From the NCBI GenBank assembly GCA_018894105.1, contig CM032133.1, positions 18,242,501 through 18,306,500 on the forward strand: DNA of 64,000 nucleotides, read 5' to 3'. Below are positions 54,350 through 64,000 of this stretch, piece after piece. Below the pieces are notes generated by a model that was given only the letters and a program-made list of their open reading frames with translations, was not told the origin of the DNA and did no database searches. This DNA is from Jacaranda mimosifolia. Lineage: Eukaryota; Streptophyta; Magnoliopsida; Lamiales; Bignoniaceae. Position 1 is the stretch's first letter; each line of letters starts with the position of its first letter. Position numbers and translations under genes: made by a program.

Positions 54350-54640
54350 CTCTGTTAAGATATTATATCTATACGTATATGTATGGGTTGCGTATGCCAA
54401 TGTTGATCTAGCGTGTGTGAAATGTGAATCAATGTACGAGGGCTTTGTCGTTGCGGGCAGATGGTGGAGGGGAATGGGATTGGAAAAAAAAGTGAAGATA
54501 CGAAGGAAAAAAGATGTTTGGGAAAGTGATTGTGTTTGTCTGGGGGCTCGTGAATGGTGATTACTATAATCCTTGAAGTTTGCGGTCTTTGCCCCTGAAG
54601 TATCAGTCTAAATACAAGAATGCCACTTTAAGGAAAAAAA
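54350..54640. promoter_or_regulatory. 5' leader and promoter region of SDH1
   Basis: Lies directly upstream of the SDH1 start on the minus strand. The plus-strand frame at 54285-54560 overlaps the presequence exon antisense and is rejected. No specific promoter element could be assigned. Confidence 0.4.
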
Positions 54641-57480
54641 AGTTAGAAAATTGTGATTGATTGTTGTTGTGATTACTTGTGACTTCATTTCTCATTTTTT
54701 ATTTTTAAAAAAGAATAGTGAGATTTTTGTGTTTATAATATAGAAAAAAAATTATGAGAAAGTAATTATTTGTGAGGTAAAAGTGTAATAATTATAGTTG
54801 ATGTAATAGGTGAAAGTTATGAGATAGTTATTAGTTGTGAGATTTTTTGTGAGAAAAAATTGTGAGGTGATGTTTGATTATGAGGGTATTATTTTTTTAA
54901 GAAAAACTTGTGAAATGTGATTTGTTGTGAGGTATAAGTAAAAATATTGTGTGCGTAATATTTTTTATATTTATATATAGGTTTTTATTAGAATAAAATA
55001 TTCTTTAGAATATCTTATAATACATATACTAAAATATAATAATAAATTTATGTAATAATTTAATTAATGTTGACTTTTAAAATTTTAAATATATGCTGAA
55101 ATAAATGTGTATATACTTATATATGCAAAAAAAATTATTTAAGTATTAAAATATACATGTAAATAATTTTATTAATAAAATATAATGTGTAAATATAAAT
55201 ACATATTATCAAATAATTTTATTTAAATAATAAAATATAATGTGTAAGTATAATTATATATTATGAAAATAATTTTATTTAAATATATTAAAAAAATTGT
55301 GTAAATATATTACATATTATGAAAACAATTTTGTTTAAATAATAAAACATTATGTGCCAATATAGTTATGTATTAGGAAAATAATTTTATGTAAATATTA
55401 AAATATACATTAAAAATTATAAATATTATGTGTAAATATAATTATATATTACGAAAATAACATTATGAAATATTAAAATATATGTGCGAAGAATATATAA
55501 TTATATATTATGAAAATAATTTTATTTAAATATATTAAAAAAATTGAGTAAATATATTACATATTATGAAAACAATTTTGTTTAAATAATAAAACATTAT
55601 GTGCCAATATAATTATGCATTAGGAAAATAATTTTATGTAAATATTAAAATATACATTAAAAATTATAAATATTATGTGTAAATATAATTATATATTACG
55701 AAAATAACATTATGAAATATTAAAATATATGTGCGATCTAAAATTGTTTTCCTAATATTAAAATATACATTAAAAATTATAAATATTATGTGTAAATATA
55801 ATTATATATTACGAAAATAACATTATGAAATATTAAAATATATGTGCGATCTAAAATTGTTTTCCTAATGCATAATTATATTGGCACATAATGTTTTATT
55901 ATTTAAACAAAATTGTTTTCATAATATGTAATATATTTACACAAATTTTTTTAATATATTTATTAAAATATTATGCATAGATATGATTACATACTATGAA
56001 AATAATTTTATTTAAAATGTTTAAATGTATGTCAAAATAACTATATTAAGAAAATAATAATATTTTAATATAAAATATTATGTGTAATTATAACTACATA
56101 TTATGATATAATTTAATTTAAATGTTAATATATACATGTAAATAATTATATTATGAAAATAATTTTAAATAAATACTAAAATATTATGGATAAATATAAT
56201 TATACATTATGAATTAATTATGTAGAATTAAACCTTATGTATACATGTGGGTGAAAAATCAAGAGGGAATTTTTAAAAAATTACTTGAGAAGAATCCATT
56301 TTTTGAGAGAATCCAATGAAATTCTCCAAGAGGAGAATCCAAAGAAATTTTCAAAGATGGAATAAGGAGGAAAGGAATATTTTTTGGAAAGTGAAAAAAA
56401 TTCTCACATCCAAGCACCACTCCTTAATTATTTTAACTCAAAGAAACAAGATTTGAGAAAATTTTCCACAAGCAAGCACACCCTATGCTCTTGTTTCTCA
56501 TTTCTCATTTCTCATTTCTCATTTCTCATTTCTTAGAAGAAATACTGAGATTCTTTTATTTATAAGATTGAAAAAAAATTTATGAAGGAGTGATTGTTTT
56601 GAGGTAAAAGTGTAATGATTATAGTTGATGTGACATGTGAGATGGTGAATGTTTGTAAGAATTTTTGTGAGAAAAAATTGTGAGAAAGTGTTTGATTGTG
56701 AGATTTTTTATAAGGGAAATTTGTGAAGTGGTGATTGATTGTGAGTTTTTTTATGTAAGGAATATTATATATTATTTATATATACATTGTTGTAGACAAA
56801 ATTATATTATTTTAATATTATCTAAAATCTCCCATAATATATAATGAAACCATAATATTTAATTAATTTAATATTAATTTATTAATTAACTTTGTAAAAA
56901 AGTTTAAAGTGTAAATAACATGACACCTTTGTATAATGAAATTTTGAGAAACAAGATTATATTTAAAATACTATATTATATGTTCACATACTACATTGTA
57001 AAATATTTTATCTTTGAATAATAAAATATAATCGTGATTCATTATAATATGAAAAAATTTACATTTAAATATTAAAAAAATAATTTGGACATAAAAGTGT
57101 AAAATATACTTATAATTTTATTTTTCTACAAAAAAATGTAAAATACAATAGTTTAATTTTATTGTGCAGATGATGAGTTTTAATGTCAAAATGCATATTA
57201 TTATGCGCGCATATATTATATATTTATAACTTGTACTGTTGAGTACATTTATATAAATATTAAAATTTTTTGTTAGAATGTAATTATCGTTTTTGAATTA
57301 ATTATAAGTAAATGAATCAATTACGCTTAAATTCTTTTTGATATATTTATATATACATATATATGTGTGTGTGTGTGTGTGTGTGAAATATAAACTCATA
57401 CAATTTGACTTTATGTATAGGTACACATATACTTTTCACTGATATGTAAGCCATATAACTAGCACAAAAAATGTCGCACA
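54640..57480. repeat. AT-rich repeat block with direct and inverted copies
   Basis: About 54680-54955 and 56510-56755 are imperfect direct repeats (gaggtaaaagtgtaa.gattatagttgatgt and gtgagaaaaaattgtgag blocks). Between them, a unit of about 230 bp starting tgaaaataattttatttaaat occurs at 55264 and 55511 (247-bp spacing), with a partial third copy at about 55757-55850. 55852-55960 is the reverse complement of about 55545-55635. A CTCATTT heptamer array lies at about 56497-56535, and a TG run at about 57365-57384. No gene is present. The block may be non-autonomous PIF/Harbinger-like DNA, which is unproven. Confidence 0.65.
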
Positions 57481-57659
57481 AGTGATGGAATAGATTTTTA
57501 TGTAGCACGTAATAAATTTCCAATCCAAATCGTACTTGAAAGGCATATTGTTAGAGTACTACATAATACAAACAATAATAGTGGTCAAATAATGATACAT
57601 AAAGTCGAGTCCATAATAAAATAAGAAACATAATAATAAACAGTCAGATACCATGGGGC

Positions 57660-59100
57660 CGAACATCATGACCTAGTCATCTAACCATCCCCCACGTCCA
57701 GCTGGAGGAGGAGCATCGACTGAGGGTGACCTACCAGTGTTGTCATATGTACCCTCATACGAATATTTGACATACATGCTACCCTGTGAGTCACCCAACT
57801 GAATAACCTATAACGGTCATGGACAATTACGTGTGGGAGCACGTGGACATATGGGGTGGTGGTGCAACCACAGGTGGGACACATGGGGGCAGGACGAGAT
57901 CATCATCAGAGTCTGATATGACAATCGGCAAGATGGCATCTCCTTCATGACCATCCAAATCGGCAGCACGTGCATAAGTGAAAATATACCCCAGTTGGAT
58001 ATACAAGGACTCTCCTCTAACTCAAAAATGTCGCTGCCTAGTGGTCTCCTGAAAGTATTAAAAAAATGTTCATCAATAACACCTTATTAGAGTGTTAACA
58101 TAGTGATACACATGCACTATTTTGTCACATATTTTATGTTAGATGTATGCATCATATAGCTGTCCAATCTTAATCCTGACCATATCAGCCGTGACATCCC
58201 TCCCAAACTCGTGTGACAGTTGTACTGCAATATTAGCGCACAAAGACAACATGACGCCCCAGTCGGATAGGTCGTGGGTACTCACAGCAGCCATAATGAG
58301 ACTCATCAAGTCCGTTTCCTCTGCCTCAGTCTAGAATGGATCACAAAAAAACTCATCCATCAGCTGGTTACACGAACGAGGCGACATACCTAAAATGCAC
58401 TACTGAATAAATTATTACAACATCACAATGTTCGTATACGGTAGGCTATGAAACAAAACAAGTGTCATTGCCTATGACAATAAAGAAACAATATGTACAA
58501 CACATTAATTATGTTGAACAACATCACTAACATTGTGCTACACACACACTATAGTCATGAAAAAACAGAATAAAGCTTTCCATATTCCATAAGCATAATA
58601 GCATTAGTTCAGGGAAATGTGCAATTTCATATTGTTATTTATTGTACAGTACAAAAGCATCACCAACAAGAGCTAACGATATGAAGAAGTAACACGAGCA
58701 ACATGACAATAACAAAGACAAACAAAATTCATGTGCATCCACAGCATGTGCATATTATCTATCCAACTAGAGTAGTAAGATGACGTTGTGCACGTCCAAA
58801 ATCGCCAATTAATGTGGATGTGTGGGTCAAACTCGTAGAGGGAGCACCCTTATGTAAATCTACAGGTACGTAAGATGAAACGGCAAATGATGTATGCATT
58901 TGTGATGCACTCGCGCGTGAATATGAATGAGAGGATTAGGAATGATGTTCCTAATCCTCTGCCCAAATAAAGCTGCCTCGGTGTTCCACGTAAAGGACAT
59001 GTGTAGGACCAACGGCCATAATTCTTCTTCGTCCTCGCCATGAACAACATCATTAGGCCTCCGCCGCAAGAGCACATGGGATGCAGTGCAAGCGCCATAG
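57660..59100 (-). pseudogene. Degenerate coding-like region with a SANT-like segment, identity uncertain
   Basis: On the minus strand about 58160-58390 reads MSPRSCNQLMDEFF, then AEETDLMSLIMAAVSTHDLSDW, GVMLSLCANIAVQLSHEFGR and DVTADMVRIKIGQLYDAYI, which has the length and Trp/hydrophobic spacing of a SANT/Myb-like DNA-binding domain. About 57870-58010 reads YIQLGYIFTYARAADLDGHEG, then an acidic Ser/Asp stretch (ISDSDDD) and a proline-rich tail. About 58860-59090 is also low in stops. Stops interrupt all parts. A second Harbinger-type accessory protein or another transposon protein is possible. The family was not identified. Confidence 0.35.
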
Positions 59101-59242
59101 TAGCTGATTCACATTAAATTAAACTTCACAACAAATAAGTATTTTATTGCAACACTCATACGTAAAATAATATCGAGCAAAATAAACATATATTAACACA
59201 TCATATCAGGTAGCACATAAGCCATGCTCAACACTCACATTA

Positions 59243-60834
59243 TCAAACATCCAAATCGTCAAAAGAAGATCCAGGAATAACATAAGGTATCCAACATACA
59301 TTTCTCTTGTAAGATAGATAACAATACTGAAGTAGTAACGTAACATGCGCGAAACGCACCACACAAGTCCAAGCAAGTAAACAATGTCTAAGTACGTCTA
59401 CAATCATTCCATATTTGTTGGGCGATAGAGTCACGCAGCATATTCTGCTCCCAAATGGCTTCTGGAGATATATCAACAATTCTCGTGTGTTATTGTGCAG
59501 ATGCTTGGGCATCCTCATCCATGTAGTCCAAGTCAGCGTACTCATCAAAGATATCATCATGTACACTATGTCTATGCACAAAGTTGTGAAGTACGCAACA
59601 AGTAACAACAATTTCAAATTGCGTGAACACTAGGTAATTGGGCATCATGCCTCGAACAATTGGGAAGCACTTCTTAAAAATGCCAAAGCATCGCTCAATA
59701 TTGTTCCTGACCATGGTGGCAGCGATTGAACATTTCTCTTATTGTACGAGGTCTACGATTTACCCTGGATCATTCGGGAATATGGTAGCATTCACCCCTA
59801 TATGGTGACATGTAACTAGAGAAGTTCGTGTATCCAGAATCAACCACATAGTATTTACCTACAAATAATTTATAATTATCGTGCGTTAATTGATTAATAT
59901 AATATAGACTAACTATTAAGTTCTCGGTATCCTTTGTAAAATCACCTGTAGGAGGCCAAGGAAAATTGTACTCCGGGGTGGATAGTGCATCAACAAAAAC
60001 TCGGGAGTCGTTGGCTTTACCTTCCCAACCAACCAAGACAAATGTGAACATAGGTTGAAATCACACGATGCCATGACATTTTGCGCGACAAAAGCCTTTC
60101 TACATCAGTATGCACCGTGCTTATTTGTGGGCACCCATGTCGGTACACTGGTGCCATCAATTGCCCCCATGCAATCCTATTGGCGAAGATGGTACAACAA
60201 TTCACATAACTATGTAGTTGGCATGCAACAGAAAAAATACTATGACTCACCTTAAAGTATGAATACAAGTTTCTGTTGTGTCGTATATAGTCAAACACCA
60301 AATTAAAATCTGAAGGTCGTATATACTCAGGTGCTAATCTACATAGAGCATCACATATAAGCTTCACATGCCGTGATATAGTCTCAGTGGAATGCTAAAA
60401 TATCTTGGTACTATTTTTGTGCCAGTGATGCATGGCAACCATTTGAATAAATACAGTAACACTTTATTCAATCGCGATCCAACTACGTTGGTGTTCTGCA
60501 ATTAGGCCATGATCTCTTATCTGACCACAAAGGGTACGAAATGTATGTTTACTCATCTTCAATTGTTCGAAAAATCAACATTCGGTCCTTGAAACAACTC
60601 AGTCAACCAATCCATGCCTTGATATTGCAAATCCCTTAATGGTATTCTCAACTGGTTCGCAAAGGAGAGAGGAGACGCCTGGTACAAGTATAGAAAAGCC
60701 CCGAATGCACGGTCTAGATTTCTTCGAGCAGTGGTAGTATTTTCATTCTGTTCGTCGTCGAACACATCATCAACTACATCGTCCACTACATCACTAGGTG
60801 TACCTCCAATGTTTTCGCCATCCATTCCTACCAA
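59243..60834 (-). pseudogene. PIF/Harbinger transposase (DDE_Tnp_4), decayed
   Basis: Starts MVGMDGENIGGTPSDVVDD (60834), acidic at first, then helix-turn-helix-like sequence (KMSKHTFRTLCGQIRDHGLIAE) in a shifted frame, then ETISRHVKLICDALCRLA. The catalytic domain has GAIDGTSVPTWVP (first Asp, near 60150), VVDSGY (second Asp, 59839-59841) and NNIERCFGIFKKCFPIVRGM (Glu, 59694-59696), then VVTCCVLHNF. In-frame introns seem likely at about 60171-60254 and 59859-59945 (GT-AG, sequence between them not conserved). At least two frameshifts and several stops (including a TGA after HGAY) break it. ORF1 lies upstream in the same orientation, as usual for the superfamily. Confidence 0.85.
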
Positions 60835-61077
60835 AATTTCAATCCAAAAAAATTTATAAAATTGCTGGTGGGGAAGTTAGTGAATTACTATTACTCCAAA
60901 AGGTAAGCAAATTAGTTAAGGATGGATGATATTATAGATAAAACGAGTACATACATAGTAAAATACGAATAAATAAAAATTATATTATAACACTAAAAAA
61001 AAGTAGCAACTGAAAGTGTGTAGATAAACATCATAAATAGCATAGCATATGGGCACATAAACTAGATAGACAGAGAG

Positions 61078-62072
61078 TCACAAAAGCTTCTCCAAGTAGC
61101 CATGCCTACGGTTAGGATGGAGGGCAAGACACATCCTATGACTGGTCAGGTCCTCCAATTTTGTAAGAGCGGTATAGAACAAGTCATCGGGCAAGTCAGG
61201 AATCTCACTTAACTTTTGAACACACATTTCCATCGTGGTCACAGAGGTAGGATCGCTTTGTAAGGTAATGGCCTCATTAGCTCGAGCAAAAGAGTGCACA
61301 ACATATATAACTGTTGGATTATGACCCTTTTTTCGATGTGCGGACATGGAGGTGGAGCAGGTTGGCCTAGAATGAGGGCAAGGGACCTAGGACATCGAAG
61401 GTGATGAATACCACGTGTCATCAAAATCATCTCCTATGTCTGGGGCGGCCTCTAAACCAGTTCCTAAATAGTCATCATCTCGCTCGTGTCGTTCACCCCG
61501 TGACACTGTGCCTTGGGTTTACGCCCTTGCCATCCAACCTATGGCAGTAGTAGGTGCATAAATAGTTGTAAGCTCTCTGTAGTAGCACAAGGGCTTTGAT
61601 CGAGCAGATGCGTCTCTAGGATTAGCCTACATTTGCAGAGAAAGTTTAGTGATGGTAATGTTAATTTAAGTGTGTGCGACTAATTTCTCCGAGCAACAAT
61701 AAAATATATGCAAACAAACACATGTACCACTATCCACCACGCCCAAAGCTCCTTTGAGGCCATCGAGACCATGTTCTCATCATCCCACCCAAAGCTCGTA
61801 TCAGTAGTAAGCAATATGTGGTACCTCTTCCACTTCACTTTGAACCTCTGACTTTTCCCTTGCAGTTGTCTGACAGAATATGTATAACTTGGACACGTTA
61901 TTTCTATCTTCACCATCATGTCAATCCACTAGGAAGGGGAGAATTTTGCACCATATACAGTATCCTTTAAGATTTCATCATACATAAGCATGATAAAGGC
62001 CGTTTCATTTTGCCTAGTACGCACAGCATCGTTACTGTGGCTATGTTGACTACACTGTGAATTTAATTCCAT
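61078..62072 (-). pseudogene. PIF/Harbinger ORF1 with Myb/SANT-like domain, decayed
   Basis: Begins MELNSQCSQHSHSNDAVRTR (62072). The DNA-binding region is VRQLQGKSQRFKVKWKRYHIL, then DTSFGWDDENMVSMASKELW, matching Myb_DNA-bind_3-type proteins encoded next to Harbinger transposases, whose product helps the transposase bind DNA. A spliced second part starts ANPRDASARSKPLCYYREL (after an acceptor near 61625) and ends ALTKLEDLTSHRMCLALHPNRR, then YLEKLL. In-frame stops occur after FSPS (about 61930), near 61525 and near 61390. The frame is otherwise coherent. Confidence 0.8.
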
Positions 62073-63235
62073 CTATGTGGAGGAAGATGTCTTTTATTGG
62101 TGTTGGAAGCTATGTGAAACTATAAACTAGTGCAGCAACTCACCAATATTGTATTAAAATACTATGACGAAGCACAAACAACACAACCATGATAAGGCAA
62201 TAATAAACAAATCGTGACATAACACAACCATATGACCTTTGACCCAAATTTGACTATATAACATACAATGTAATAATGCCCAAATGTGGTGACATATTAA
62301 CCTCCATTGTGAAATTTAATTTAAATTTATTCACGCATGTTTGGTGTTAATTATGGTACACTTTTTCTTTACATGAGCTAGTTAAGTAAATTAAATTTGA
62401 ATATGCAATTTTACTTATTTTATTAATATATTAATTGTTAGTAATATATATTAGATAGGTGCTCGTTAAATTTTTATTAATTCTTTGGTAATATAGTTTA
62501 AATATCTATTCTCCATGTATATTAATTATATATATGTATACATATTAAATATTTATTCATATAATAAATGTTAAATAGATATTAAATATTTGTTAATAGA
62601 TTTCACATAGTCCGATAGTATAGCGCCCCTCTTGGGATAGCACCTAAGCTGTGGCACTACTCCAATTCTATCTTAATTCAAGCCCGTAAATAAACAATAC
62701 GATCAATAACTCATCAAAAAATTTCAAAACTTATCAAACACATATAGCAGCGGATTTCAAGCTTTACAACTTCTCAAAACATTAAATAAAAGTCATAACT
62801 TCTTAACCACTAACAAAACATATATAGGTTTTAAGACATCAACGCCAATCCTAACATGTCACCATGCACTAAAACCAATTACATCAATCAAAGGAACCCA
62901 TTCCATTACATGAAGCACTTCTTCATTTCCAGTCAAAACTTTACTTTCTTCACTTAAACCTGTCTGAGAGATAAGAATAGGGGTAAGTCCGAAGAACTTA
63001 GTGAGGGATATCATAACAGCAATTAAAAGAAACATGTCGAGGAAAGAGCATCTCAACAGTTCATAGTTCAATATCAATACAAGTGCCAGTACGAATCAAG
63101 CAAGAACAGATCATTAACCATTAGGATATAAGTACAAAAATAAGACAGGTTTATCAGAACAAATCTTATTCAATTCAATTGATCATATTCAATCGTGGTA
63201 GCTTGACACAATTTAGATGTTTAGGAATCACCCTA
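62073..63235. other. AT-rich region and possible LTR start
   Basis: 62100-62610 is AT-rich and shows nothing, though it should contain the 5' end of the Harbinger element. From about 62619, 'tagcgcccctcttgggatagcacctaagctgtggcactac' resembles the opening of TGTAGCGCCCC-type plant gypsy LTRs, with the TG lost. This is suggestive only. The minus-strand frame at 62859-63077 is not recognised. Confidence 0.3.
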
Positions 63236-63239
63236 ATAC

Positions 63240-64000
63240 ACCACAAATAAACATGCAAAAGACAGACGGAAGATGCCTAGGAGTCTCCCTAGCACATCGC
63301 TGACAGACGATAGATGCCCAGGAGTAGCCCTAGCACATCACAAACAAACAGATGGTAGATGCCCAGGAATAGCCCTAACGCGTCACAGATAAAAGATGGT
63401 AGATGCCAAGGAATAGCCATGACACATCGCAGACAAACAGATGGTAGATGCCCAGGAATAGCTCGGCACATTACTGATGCACAGGAATAGCCCTGACACA
63501 TCGCCCATACCTAGGAATAGCTCGAGCATATGGCTAACAGACGGACAGAAGATGCCTGGGAATAGCCCTAACACATTGTAGACAAACAGATGGTAGAAGC
63601 CCAGGAATAGCCCCAGCACATTACTGATGCTCATGAATAGCCCTGACACATCGCCCATACCTAGGAATAGCCCTAGTATATGGCTAACAGACGGACGAAA
63701 GATACCTAAGAATAGCCCTAGCACATCACTGATGCTCAGGAATAGCCCTGACACATAGCACATACCTAGGAATAGCCCTAGTATATGGCTAACAGACTAA
63801 CAAAAGATGCCTAAGAATAGCCCTAGCACATCACTGATGCTCAGGAATAGCCCTAACATATCGCCCATACCTAGGAATAGCCCTAGCATATGGTTAATAG
63901 ACTGATGAAAAATGCCTAAGAATAGCCTTAGCATATGGCTAACAAACTGAATACCTAGGGAATAGTCCCTAGCGTACATAGAACAGAATACTCAAGGAAT
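63240..64000. repeat. Minisatellite array running off the window
   Basis: Variants of '(c/t)c(t)aggaatagccctagcacat' recur every 25-60 bp, combined into higher-order units of about 103-149 bp. The phrase 'catacctaggaatag' occurs at about 63506, 63655, 63762 and 63865. Minus-strand frames such as 63383-63763 (GLFLGIFRPSVSHILGLFLG-like) simply translate the array. Confidence 0.8.

Noticed and set aside
63289..63979. Repetitive hydrophobic reading frames
   Set aside because: They translate the minisatellite; the period, not selection, keeps them open.

Overview
The window looks like nuclear DNA of a flowering plant, most likely a eudicot. It is AT-rich, has GT-AG split genes with short exons, and is packed with plant-type transposable elements: Ty1/copia and Ty3/gypsy, a LINE with plant-style RNase H, hAT, Mutator, CACTA and PIF/Harbinger. 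I saw no prokaryotic or organellar signature.

Host genes are few. (1) 877-1293 (+) encodes a small single-exon plant protein ending in the RRWPVQGW motif. (2) 23590-24667 (-) is a three-exon gene for a 135-residue glyoxalase-I-like (VOC fold) protein. (3) 25826-25919 (+) is an isolated exon-like piece with a GHKL-ATPase SDTGAGS motif, tentatively MTOPVIB-like. (4) 38066-38599 (-) holds the first two exons of an unrecognised small, probably organelle-targeted protein, with a hAT element abutting its second splice donor. (5) 47920-54349 (-) is a complete 16-exon nuclear gene for the succinate dehydrogenase flavoprotein subunit SDH1 (628 residues), with all splice phases consistent. SDH1 is the best-supported annotation.

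The rest is mainly layered mobile DNA. 2.15-4.2 kb: Ty3/gypsy LTR flanked by internal sequence on both sides, then gag and protease. 4.2-8.6 kb: decayed LINE. 10.4-11.5 kb: non-autonomous hAT element. 12.1-20.0 kb: the 3' half of the same gypsy family in the opposite orientation, split by a 4.1-kb non-coding TG...CA insertion (13958-18103, target duplication ATCCA) and by a hAT element (19140-19956). 20.9-22.9 kb: CACTA remnant carrying a Mutator-type element with a perfect 10-bp target duplication. 26.1-32.1 kb: decayed copia element split by a gag-only LTR retrotransposon (26953-31230) whose LTRs contain 116-bp tandem repeats, five in one LTR and four in the other. 34.9-38.05 kb: decayed hAT (ZMYM/TTF-type) transposase. 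40.4-46.0 kb: a nearly intact, recent copia element on the minus strand. 46.5-47.5 kb: hAT element with a perfect 8-bp target duplication. 54.6-57 kb: AT-rich tandem and inverted repeats. 57.6-62.1 kb: PIF/Harbinger transposase plus SANT-like ORF1. 63.2 kb to the end: a minisatellite.

The host genes show no functional linkage to one another. The elements are informative as a nested insertion record. The least ordinary objects are the gag-only element with repeat-bearing LTRs, the 4.1-kb LTR-like insertion with no coding capacity, and the oppositely oriented halves of one gypsy family.
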